DNA of 44,398 nucleotides from contig JADHZB010000510.1 of NCBI GenBank assembly GCA_015657535.1, positions 1 through 44,398 of the forward strand, in the 5' to 3' direction. Position numbers and translations under genes: made by a program. The notes below the pieces were generated by a model, which ran no database searches, was not told the origin of the DNA, and worked only from the letters and a program-made list of their open reading frames with translations. This DNA is from Nephromyces sp. MM_2019. Taxonomy: Eukaryota > Apicomplexa > Aconoidasida > Nephromycida. Shown here in pieces: positions 35,061 through 44,398 of the stretch. Numbering within the stretch: position 1 is the stretch's first letter; each line of letters opens with the position of its first letter.

Positions 35061-37365
35061 CTGTAAAGCAAAAAGTGATCCAAAAAAAGATATTGCCAAT
35101 TGTTTTATGTCTTTGGAACTGATATTAAACAATAAAAAAAGAGCGAAGCTTGCTTTGGATCAGGATGAAGTTATTCTCAAACTTACAAATTTTAAATTAG
35201 TCAATTTTATTAGAGGGAGTTGGGCTGAGGTGTTGTTGTATATATATATACGTAATGATAAACTTATAATCATTTGGTTAAACTTTACCAATAAAAGAAG
35301 CAAAAGCGATTCCTATCCATCCTAGTTGAAGTGGTACTGAGATCTTTGAATAAAATACAATATTAATGATAATTGAATATATCCAAATTTGAATATGTAA
35401 GAAATTTACCATGTATTCGTGCAAAAGAGCTGAGATAAAAAATACTATACCTCCAGATGCGAATCTGGGTATACCTAATGAAAAATCAAATATTGTATAT
35501 TGATTTAAAATCAAATATTGTATATTGATTTAAAATCAAATATCACTGTGTTAATACCTAGACTCAGCAGTGGCTTGTTAATATGTCTATTGAGAAAGTG
35601 ATATATCGGTAAATTCCATCTCCTCCAATATTCTTCTAAAGATGAAGCATTCCACCAATCCTAGAATAAAATAGCAAGTTGAGATTATGTAAATAAGTCT
35701 GTTAATTGAAATACCTCATAGAATAGCCGGTCCCCGAAACCAGTTAATTCAGATAAAATGTTACACCAATGGTGGAAAATAAGCATAAACAAAAGAAGCC
35801 AGACATAGAGGTTTGGAACTGACAGTTTGAGCATCTGAAAATTGATTAAATTAAGCTGATATAATCAACAATAAAGCTTTAGATTATGTAAAAAAACTAA
35901 CTCGTTCCAAGAAATGGAAAAATAAACGGGTAGCCTTTACTTCTTTTAAATCTGCAATCGTGAAAGTATCCCTTAGTGTTACGAACATGTATTGCTCAAC
36001 AATAATCCTGTTTGAGAGCGTGAAGTATATGAATTAAAATTAATATCATGAGGTATAGATTCACTGACTTTATAAGTGCGATGCAAGCTAAGGCTTCGAG
36101 GATATGACGAATAAATCCAGGCCAATTAAATTTTGAAGTAGATGGGTAGTGGAACTTGAGTTATAAAAATAATAATAGATTTTAAAGCATAAGAATTATT
36201 AGGTAATATTTCAATTACTTGGAAACACATTGTTGGCATCAAGAAAAATGTATAAAGGTAGCTTAAAGTTACACATTTTGGGTATTTATCAAGTCTTTCT
36301 ATTTCCTGAGAGCATAAATTAATAAAAATTATGAATTAAAATCGATTAAGCCTAAAATTTACAATAACCTTATGATTAAAGCATATTTCCGAGAAAGGAA
36401 CACTGTGCCTAAAAAATTTAATCGATTCATAGGATAAGTAATAATTTATATATTAATTGTAAGAACTTACTTCCTAGCATGCCGGATATCAAAACAAACA
36501 TGGTGAAATGATATCAACTTGAAGAGCCAAACAATAGATGTTCCAAGCAAAAGTGTTGCAATAACTATTGAAATTTTGTTAAATGTTAAATTTTTGGGGA
36601 TTTCAAATACAATTAATAGCAAATCTACTTGGATCAGGCTTAAATGAAGTTACTGTATAATATGGCAGGGCAAGTAGAAACCCACAATTGAGTGTTTGAA
36701 GACCTAATGAAAGAGGGCCCAATGGCTGAATCATGAAAGGTGTTATTACTCTCTCGATAAACCATGCATTTATTATGGCAACATTCATCTGTAAAATTCA
36801 TAAAAGTTGTTTATTTACGTTTAGATGTAAGCTCTTATGTAGTTAATTTTTGAATTGAAGTACCATCAAAACGCAAGCCATGATCTCATATTGTTTCAGG
36901 ATGTTATCAAAATTTATTGAGAATGTGACAAGTGTGCCTAAAATATTAATGAGTTAGTGATTTATAGCATTAAATAGTGCTATAAAATATGAGGTTTTAC
37001 CATAAGTTATCATATTGTTAAGAACCATTTGAAAATTTGTTACTATTAGTACTACTATAAAAAGGTTGTAAAAGCCTCTTATGTTAAGGACCAAAGAGTT
37101 GTGAGAAAGGAGGCTCGTTCTAACAACCTCATGACTCAAGTCATGGATTGGTCTGAGTTAATATTTTAAGATATTTGAAGTTAAGAATTGATTTACAGCA
37201 TAATTATAATTTAATTTTTTACTCTTACCTTCCACGCTTGTCGTTAGTTGGTTTTTGGCCTGTGGAAAATTGGCTCAAATTCTTAGTAGATTCAACTGAG
37301 GTAGAGGCAACAGAAATGTCGCTATCTTTCCCAGAGAGACGAGCTGATCTTCTCCTTTGGATCAT
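35041..37365 (-). CDS. DGAT1: Diacylglycerol O-acyltransferase 1 (MBOAT family)
   Basis: ER multi-pass acyltransferase making triacylglycerol from diacylglycerol and acyl-CoA. Start is ATG at 37365. Exons established in phase include 37365-37229, 37152-37001, 36937-36864, one beginning 36788, the one ending 35558, 35474-35289 and 35060-35041. The N-terminus is basic and Ser-rich (MIQRRRSARLSG). Family marks: HEVVRTSLLSHNS then NIRGFYNLF (entry helix region); ELTGFGDRLFYEDWWNAS and YWRRWNLPIYHF (acyl-CoA region, with Tyr where DGAT1 has the His of PVH); and FFISALLHEYMV with the catalytic His. The frame seems to stop at 35278, but a donor at 35288 (G|GTAAAG) and the acceptor at 35061 add a 20-nt last exon, GQPVSE-stop, restoring the family's GQP ending. 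ELxxFGDRxFYxDWWN favours DGAT1 over sterol acyltransferase. Confidence 0.87.
35482..35543. repeat. 25-bp tandem repeat in a DGAT1 intron
   Basis: The AAAATCAAAT start recurs at 35482, 35507 and 35532, exactly 25 bp apart, making about 2.5 copies. It lies in the intron bounded by the exons ending at 35558 and starting at 35474 and abuts the acceptor side. Confidence 0.9.
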
Positions 37366-38950
37366 TTTTATCAATATCTGGATCTCTAAGCTTGTTTTTA
37401 TGATTAATCGATTATGATTTAATTAAGGATTTTTAAATATAATGGTGCCAATTTTTCAGGTCAACAAAGTACTAAAGAATTTTCGAACCAAACTTTAAAA
37501 GCTAAAAATTATTTAGTATTACGGGTGTTTTATCTAAAAAATTTCGTGAAGATGGCAAAAATAAAATTACTCCAATTTATTATCTCTTTTTTTTATGATA
37601 ATATTTATAAAAAATTACTGCTAAAAACTTTTATCAGATGTGCAAAATATAATTACAAACAAATATAAATTTGTAATTTTTGCTATTACTTAGATTAATC
37701 AAATAACTTAAATATTTAATTGAGCACATTTCTTTTTAAATCTAATTTATTATAGGTTGCTTGTTGTAAACATTACTTGAGAGATGTTGCAAGCAAATGT
37801 TTAAAAAAGGTATTATAACAACAAAAAAAAGTTTAATTAACTTAAAAGAATTGTTCAACAACATCTTTATTATGTGTAATATTATTATTTAAACCTACAC
37901 ATTTAGATATATCTACTGCTACTTAACTATGCTTAACATTTCTTATATTCAGAAACGATTAGCTAAAAGGTTACCTAGCTTACTTCTTTTAATTGAGACC
38001 AACATCATACATGATTGGCTAAAGCATCTATCTAGTCAATTTACAGCATTAATACAATTTACTAGCATCTATTGTTTGCATACATTAATTAAAATTTACT
38101 TTTTTGAGCACAATATACTTAGTAATATTTTATGACACAGGTTTTACTTCATTATGTGTTGTTAACCTTGTTATATATATTATAGTATAATTTATTTTAT
38201 TTTGTGGCACCTAAATTCTTATTTAGGATTTGATACAAATTTAAAAAAAATCTGTATAATTGTCCGCCACTTTTAAGCAGTATTTTATATTAAAAATAAA
38301 TCCGTTGATGTATTTTAGCTTCATTTTTGAATTTAATTCAATTTTACTAGAATGATATCTACTCGTAAATAAAAATTGAACCTTTTATAATTGATTTTCT
38401 ACTTATTTTATTTTATAGTGCATATATGTTTAAGATTGAAATATATAATATGAATATTGATATTAAATAATTGTAGAGGAAAATTATTTTGGAACAATAG
38501 TTTGTTACCATAATAACCGACAAAGTAGATGGTATATGAAAATAGCTGTTTACATCCTAGGACTTTGTTATCAAATTGTTATACTTTATTACGAATGTCA
38601 GTTTGTTAAATGAGATAAAAAGTATCCATTATGTTAAAACTGGTTGAAGAAAAGTTTGGATAACTTGATATATCGATACAGTTTTAATCTAACATATAAA
38701 GTTGTTTGAAGATGCTATCGTGTAAAATGAATTAAAAAATGGTATTAGTGACACCTTTACAAGTTTTAAAAGAGTTAGCTAGTTTGTTAACTAATTTAAA
38801 TTCATATTTAAAAGAATTGTTTAAAGAATTGTATTGAGCCATTAAGGATAGATGATATTAGGAATTGAATTTGTAGCTTTCACGGGCTCAAAATGGAATA
38901 TAATATGTTGGTAGATTCTTTAAGACATTATAGTTGCACATTAGGTTCTT
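37366..38950. other. Intergenic, nothing recognised
   Basis: About 1.6 kb of very AT-rich DNA between two minus-strand genes. One 68-codon frame (37929-38135, +) has no family resemblance, intron or composition to support it. Confidence 0.55.
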
Positions 38951-39795
38951 TTATGAATCATAAAACTCAAAAGGGTCCTCCTCCATACCTTCGTCTATAC
39001 CTGTCTGAATAAATTGTTGTTTCCTCTCTTCATATTCCTTTAGGGCCTCTTGAATTCGAAGTCGCTCTTTTGCTCTAGCCCTGTGTATCAAAGAGTTTTA
39101 TGTTTATATTTCCAAAGTCGAGAGTGTTATTGTTTTATGATTATTGTTAAAAACTTGGGTAATAATATATAAGGATGGGTACAATTTTTACCTGAAATAT
39201 AACATCAGGCTTAATGAAAAATAAGCAAAAATTGTAGATATAGCTATTAACAAGCTGAGTTTCCTATTGAGAGGCTTTTCAATATAGGCAATAAAATTCT
39301 TCAAGAAGGATCCTTGTTTTATTATTGAAGAGGACGCTATATTAAAAATATTTTTTTATATTTATTTTAATAAATTACAAATTTAATAATAAATAGCTAA
39401 AATAAAATTATTAGAAAGATAGTTTATGAATTGAGTGGTTGTGGATAACCTATCGTATTTTTCAAATCTGCTTTATAGAATAGATTCCTAGGTCGAAATT
39501 GTTTGTTGAGCGGGACTTGTAATTTCTTGGGAAGATGTAAGTCAGATTTACTATTGAAAATATCTTCATTTATTGAGGGTCGAGATAGAAGACCGACTTG
39601 TGATCTCGAGTGAATTCCTGGCCTAGAGAATCTAATCAATTGTGTATATGCGGGTCTATGTTTATTGGTATTAAATGCTATAGAGGGAGAAATATAAGAA
39701 AGCAGTAAATGGAATAGTGTTACAGTAAGCAGAACATGACTCAAATTACTTTTTCCTACACTATTATATGTTTGGGAAGGAATTGTTAAGATCAT
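38951..39795 (-). CDS. Small membrane protein with leader, probably apicoplast
   Basis: Three exons, 39795-39450, 39336-39192 and 39080-38951, join in phase (G|CG and AG|G) to encode 206 residues. Residues 20-40 are a hydrophobic signal sequence, followed by a basic, Ser/Asn-rich segment (FNTNKHRPAY, RFSRPGIHSRSQ) with almost no acidic residues up to about 75, the layout of a bipartite apicoplast leader. A second hydrophobic helix spans about 142-163. The C-terminal 40 residues are charged and helical (ARAKERLRIQEALKEYEERK) and end EEDPFEFYDS. No family was recognised. It lies head to head with YbeY-AcpS, so the 832-bp gap may serve both. Targeting is inferred from composition; secretion or another membrane is possible. 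Confidence 0.78.
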
Positions 39796-40627
39796 TGCTA
39801 ATTCCTCCTTTATAATCTTGTCGGTTTTAAAAGCATAAAATAGATGTAGCAAGCAGTAATGACAACATAATTAATGATAGTTGCTTTTGGTACACATTGA
39901 TGTCAATTTTTATCTCTAAATTTTGAAGCAAAATTATTTGATTTGTTGTCTAATGCAAGCTATGTTAAAACCTTAACTTATCGTTTAAGTTGAAACATTA
40001 TGAATACCTAGAGAGATGTTAAAGCTTATTGAAAAACTATCTCTGCTAAAGCACTTCAGCAATTAGATCTCTTAGAGTTCCCTATAAAGCTTTTAGGACA
40101 GATAAAAAGTTTAGAAAGATGTGCTTAAAAATGCTAAATTTTTTTTCAAGACTTTAAATGAAGATATCAGAGAATTAATGAAAAACTTCGCAAAAAGTTA
40201 AACTATATAACTACCTGAAAATCCCACCAAATTCTCTCTTTCTATAACTGTGAACAATTCAATAATTTAGATTGTATATGTATGCATACAGCTTATATAA
40301 TTTCTTAAAATTGTGTTGCCAACAAAACTCTAATTTTTATAACAGTGAATACTCAATACCTTCTTATTTACACTTTAGACACTCTAAATACTGGATAAAT
40401 TTTCTTGTAATTGATTTTAACCAAATCATTTTTAAAAGGATACTTGTATCATTGATAAACTAAATCGGTCCTGTTTGATGAGTTCAAGAAATTTCTCTGA
40501 TATCATTATCAGGAACTGGTTCCCTGTGGAAGCCCATAATTCGAAAACTAATATAGATGTGATAATTTACTGAAATATTTATTAAAAGTTGTTGTACTTC
40601 TGTCAATTTATCGCATTCAGAACCAAA
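39796..40627. other. Divergent intergenic region
   Basis: Separates the minus-strand leader-bearing membrane protein from the plus-strand YbeY-AcpS gene; likely holds both promoters. A 63-codon frame at 40272-40463 has no support. Confidence 0.55.
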
Positions 40628-43022
40628 ATGAAGTTAAGCCACTTTAAATATAAACGATACTCTATGTTTTTTTACTCAGCTATTATCTTTCTTTTAGAAC
40701 AGGTATCAAATCAATTTAGAAATGCCTTATTTAATATCAACGATCTACCAACCTCTACATATTACACTTACGGCATATCTTTGCCATCGCCTTTGGGATC
40801 AAGTTCGCTACATCATGCCACTAAGCTTTATATAAATTTATTCTTTTTATCGTCTATCAATAATATTAATGAACGAATGAACGACTCCTCTCAAAAAATA
40901 TACAGTGAACAAAAGGGGCAGACTCCAGTTGGCCTTAATAGATACAAAATGAATTATAAAGATCCCAGTGTCATGGAAAACGTTGAAAGGTATGGCTTGG
41001 GTGACACATTAATCATCAACGATCAGATAGAGGTACCGATTGATTTTGGTTTGATAGAAAGACAGACTCAAATTATCAAGGAAATAATGAGGTATTTAAC
41101 TTTCTCAACCTAGGTTCCTTAATTTCATATCATTGGAAATTTGATTCATAACTTACCAGAATTGGCCATCTGGATAACTCCATTACATTCGTAACTAAAG
41201 ATAAGATGAGACAGCTAAACAACGAATCTAAAGGGAAAGATATACCTACGGATATACTTTCTTTTCCAACTACTCGAAGCCCCGACGACAAAATTACTGA
41301 ACCTGATGATCTTTTCCTCGGTGACATATTTATATGCCCAAGTAAATTATATCTATTTTCTTTTATTTGATCGTGACTAGAAAACTTTATTTAAACTGAT
41401 AAATTTAACTGATATAGAATATATTCAAGAACGGGCTATATCTGATCTTTCCGAATATGAAAAGCAACTCGAAACTCCCTATGAACTTTGGCCCCAGAAA
41501 GAAAAGTAAGCGATGATATATTTATCCCCATACCAAGATTACTTGAGCAAATAAGAGTAGTATTGACTACATTTAAAGCATAACATTGATCATATTTAAA
41601 TCATAATAATATTCATTTCACAGAGGTATCAATAGAGTTTTATCAGAAGAATTTTCAGCTCAAACAAGGATTATCTATATGATTATTCATGGCTTATTAC
41701 ACTTGAGAGGGTATGGTACTTTATATATTATAAAATGCTTATATCCAAATTTAAACATTATCTAGGTATGATCATGAAACTGATTATGAATATCATGAGA
41801 TGTCTTCAAAAGAAGAGGAAATAGTACAAAGCTTTGAGAAGCTTAAAGAATCATTTAGGTAATATAGATACACCTATATTTCAACATAATTTCCACTTTA
41901 TTAAACAAATTATACTACAAACACATTACAGAGTTTCAAATTCTGGGCATTACACAATTGGAATTGGAACAGATCTCTGTCAGATTTCACGTTTTAAACC
42001 ACTTATAAAAAAATTTGAACACCTTTTAATAAGGCATATCTTATCAGCTCGTGAGAAATATTTTTATAACAACTTAAAGAAAAAAATTGAGAAAAAGAAT
42101 TTATCAACAGTGGATTGGTAAAGTTACTCATCAAAATATTAGCGCACATACATATATAAAACATTCATAACTATGTACTAAATATAGTTTATCTAAATAA
42201 AAGAAAAATTAAATATATATATATTACTTCACATCTTCATTTATAAACTATAATTTTAAAGGTTTAGAGTAACTGCAACTTTCTTTGCAAAACGATTTGC
42301 TATCAAGGAAGCTGCTTCAAAAGCACTTGGCACAGGCCTTCGATATTTATCACCAAGTATTTAATAAGCAATACACACACATTATAATTATAACACACAT
42401 TATGAGCATACACACGTTTTGAATATATACATCTGCAAAATACACACTATACCTATAACGCACACACTCCCCTCCACATTACATACAAACTCCCCTTCAC
42501 ATTACATACAATTTCCCCTCCACACTAAACACAAACTTACCACTACACTACACACACACATCCCTCCACACTACGCACACACATCATACACTACACGCAT
42601 ACACTACACACACACAACACACAACACACATCACACTACACAAACACATACACTACACAACACACATCACACTACACAAACACATACACTACACATCACA
42701 CTACACAAACACATACACTACACAACACACATCACACTACACAAACACATACACTACACATACACTACACAAGCACATCACACTACGCACACATACACTA
42801 TAAAAAAAATATATATTCATAGGAGGTGTATCATTGAATAATATTGAATTATTACATCAAAAATCGGGTAAACCATATATAGAATTAAATGGATTGGCCT
42901 TAGACGTTGCAAATAAATTGGGTGTGTCAAACTCATTTGCAACAATATCAGATGAATCTGGTATAGCTTTTGCATTTGTTACACTTGTGGGCAGTCATTT
43001 ACATCAAAACAATAGTCTATAA
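40628..43022 (+). CDS. YbeY endoribonuclease fused to holo-ACP synthase, organelle leader
   Basis: Exons 40628-41091, 41160-41341, 41418-41505, 41624-41710, 41766-41858, 41932-42117, 42262-42356 and 42823-43022 join in phase to give 464 residues. Residues 1-60 are a signal/transit-type leader (basic start, hydrophobic AIIFLL). YbeY, the metal-dependent RNase for rRNA processing, spans about 100-304: MRQLNNESKGKDIPTDILSF, then the zinc motif HGLLHLRGYDH (His267, His271, His277). AcpS, which adds phosphopantetheine to acyl carrier protein for type II fatty-acid synthesis, spans about 310-464: GIGTDLCQI (Asp319), FAKRFAIKEAASKALGTG (Glu383), SGKPYIEL. The AcpS frame has no ATG of its own before GIGTD, and the 41859-41931 intron joins it to YbeY in phase. 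If that intron is retained, TAA at 41860 ends YbeY alone. The alternative is two genes with an unseen AcpS first exon. Apicoplast location is inferred. Confidence 0.8.
41859..41931 (+). other. 73-nt intron linking YbeY and AcpS
   Basis: Donor TTTAG|GTAATA, acceptor CATTACAG|AG. Spliced, the codon AG|A makes Arg305 and continues into AcpS. Unspliced, AGG TAA ends YbeY one residue later, because the stop codon overlaps the donor. Confidence 0.75.
42357..42822 (+). repeat. CA-rich intron with higher-order repeat
   Basis: The 466-nt intron between AcpS exons is almost pure A/C-rich low complexity. Within it the unit TCACACTACACAAACACATA recurs at about 42631, 42667, 42696 and 42732, spaced 36, 29 and 36 bp. 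A 140-codon frame across it is a product of the repeat. Donor A|GTATTT, acceptor TTCATAG. Confidence 0.88.
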
Positions 43023-43724
43023 ATGGTATATGTGTGTGTGTTTTATGTGTGTATTTATGTGAAATATGAAAATTATAACGAGAGGAAAAATATTAGAAAA
43101 CATTTTTCTTATAATAAATTAAACTAAATTCATTATATCAAATTGACATATATGCACACACACAAAATTTTATTTTTATTTTTGGTTAATCCTTATATTT
43201 CATATATATGATAAATTTTTATATACAATTATTTTCGTTTTCTACATATTATATATATATATATATATATATAATACACATACTCATACATATATATAAA
43301 ATTAAGGAAAAAATAAAATGAATTATACATCCAATTATACATTTATTTTATATATTAACATACTTATTTATATCAAACATGTGCTATATATATATATATA
43401 TATATATATATAGCGAGAATCGCAACACTATTTCGAGCGTGTATTATCAAATGTGTAATTATATATACACATAGTTCTTTTATAATAATTTGTAATAATA
43501 ATAACACAGAAAAATAAATGATTTAAAAATTTCTTAATACAATTTTTTGAGCAAAATCAAACTATATAAAAATATATCACTGTGTACACACACCAAGATC
43601 GAGGTTTGCTTTCCTAAAATTCATACACACAAACAGACATACACACAAACAGACATACACACACACAGACATACACATAGTGGATTCTAATTTAATTTAT
43701 TTTAATGTGTGAAATCTATTATTT
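43023..43724. other. Convergent intergenic region with AT and CA runs
   Basis: About 700 bp between the YbeY-AcpS and uL18 stop codons. It holds (AT)n runs near 43249-43273 and 43386-43412 and three imperfect copies of ACACACAAACAGACAT at 43623-43676. No gene seen. Confidence 0.7.
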
Positions 43725-43806
43725 TCAAAAATCAAGTCCAATAGCCCTTGCACCCTCTGCTATTGCCATTACTTTGCCATGATACCTATCAAATTGTGTG
43801 TATATG

Positions 43807-43837
<31 letters not shown>

Positions 43838-44140
43838 GTGTGTTTTGTGTGTAATATTATATGAAATGATTATCATAAATAATTGGATATATATCTATTT
43901 ATAAATCATATAAAATAATTTAGAGAGTGTTTGTATATCAATGATTCAATATTATATGTCGAGTATGTGTTTATAATAATCATACAATATTATATATATA
44001 TATAGTGTGTGTAACTTACTTATATCCTGATCTATCAAATTTGATTTTTTGTATACCTTTTGATAAGGCCTTTGAGCCTATTAATTTTCCAAGTTCCCAT
44101 GCAGCCTTTACAGTGTCTCCATGATTTCTTTCTTCTAAGC
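43725..44140 (-). CDS. rplR: Bacterial-type ribosomal protein uL18, organellar, 5' part beyond right edge
   Basis: Large-subunit protein that binds 5S rRNA in bacteria-like ribosomes. Two exons are visible, 44140-44020 and 43785-43725, joined in phase (AA|G) to give the C-terminal 60 residues. The end reads KFDRSGYKYHGKVMAIAEGA then RAIGLDF-stop, matching the uL18 signature FDRGGxxYHGRVKALADAAREAGLxF. Upstream, GDTVKAAWELGKLIGSKAL fits the helix before it. The bacterial type, in a nucleus that also encodes apicoplast enzymes nearby, suggests the apicoplast ribosome; mitochondrial use is possible. Donor GTAAGT; acceptor TTTGATAG. The leader and N-terminal exons are not in the window. Confidence 0.88.
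43786..44019. repeat. uL18 last intron with AT and TG runs
   Basis: 234-nt intron containing (AT)n near 43808-43832 and TGTGTG patches, bounded by GTAAGT and TTTGATAG on the minus strand. Confidence 0.8.
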
Positions 44141-44398
44141 CTAATTATATATTATTAATAAATTTTACACACATATTAAAATATATACATTAAAATATAT
44201 ACATCTAGGTACACACATCTATATACACATTAAAAATATAAACACATTGAAAATATACACATCTAATTAAAAAAGATATTTGAATAAAGATACATATTAA
44301 CAATTACCCACCACATAAATATATTAATATATATATATTATGATAACTATTTAATTATATACACATAAACGACTTACATACACCCAACCCACACACAC
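44141..44398. repeat. CA/ATAC-rich uL18 intron at right edge
   Basis: From the acceptor at 44141 (ATTAG on the minus strand) to the window end, plus-strand ACACA and ATATACACA repeats dominate. No further exon seen. Confidence 0.75.

Noticed and set aside
35107..35325. Plus-strand 72-codon frame
   Set aside because: It lies over the last DGAT1 intron and exon end in antisense, and no family resemblance was seen.
37929..38135. 68-codon frame in an AT-rich gap
   Set aside because: It is near the length expected by chance and has no recognisable domain.
41130..41327. Minus-strand 65-codon frame
   Set aside because: Antisense of the YbeY exon encoding MRQLN and PTDILSF.
42419..42841. 140-codon Thr/His-rich plus-strand frame
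   Set aside because: It is the CA-rich intron between the two last AcpS exons; both exon borders are in phase without it.
1..44398. tRNA, rRNA, transposon or CRISPR features
   Set aside because: No cloverleaf B-box, rRNA core, transposase or reverse transcriptase motif, terminal repeats or spaced direct repeats were seen on either strand; a tRNA scan would be needed to be sure.

Overview
Nuclear DNA of an AT-rich, intron-rich eukaryote, almost certainly an apicomplexan. The evidence is a plasmepsin V/ASP5-type aspartyl protease, bacterial-type organelle proteins carrying signal-like leaders (YbeY, holo-ACP synthase), a bacterial-type uL18 and a DGAT1. An apicoplast with fatty-acid synthesis is therefore likely. 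A dynein heavy chain with an axonemal-type C-terminus suggests flagellated gametes, so a coccidian- or haemosporidian-like lineage fits better than a piroplasm or Cryptosporidium. The species cannot be fixed from the sequence.

Layout. 1-2995 (-): ASP5/plasmepsin V-like protease, running off the left edge, with introns packed with TG/CA microsatellite. 2996-6392: long gene-free zone with TG-rich, CA-rich and AT blocks. 6393-6950 (+): single-exon TFIIIC tau55/GTF3C6-like protein. 8920-12624 (+): 14-exon UTP4 (ribosome biogenesis). 13904-14300 (+): 79-residue single-pass membrane protein. 14591-32537 (-): dynein heavy chain over about 18 kb. 33180-34330 (+): unresolved, probably decayed locus. 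35041-37365 (-): DGAT1. 38951-39795 (-): small membrane protein with a leader, probably apicoplast. 40628-43022 (+): YbeY joined in frame to holo-ACP synthase. 43725-right edge (-): organellar uL18, partial. Exon joins were worked out by hand from GT..AG sites, phase continuity and family motifs. All joins given for ASP5, UTP4, YbeY-AcpS, the two small membrane proteins and the visible uL18 exons keep the frame.

The right-hand 5.5 kb (38951-44398) groups three probable organelle genes. The two most unusual items are the dynein heavy chain, whose AAA1 site (the main motor ATPase) has lost both Walker motifs while AAA2 and AAA3 P-loops and the microtubule-binding stalk remain, and the apparent YbeY-AcpS fusion, in which splicing or retention of one 73-nt intron would decide between a two-domain protein and YbeY alone. 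Only ATG starts were used.
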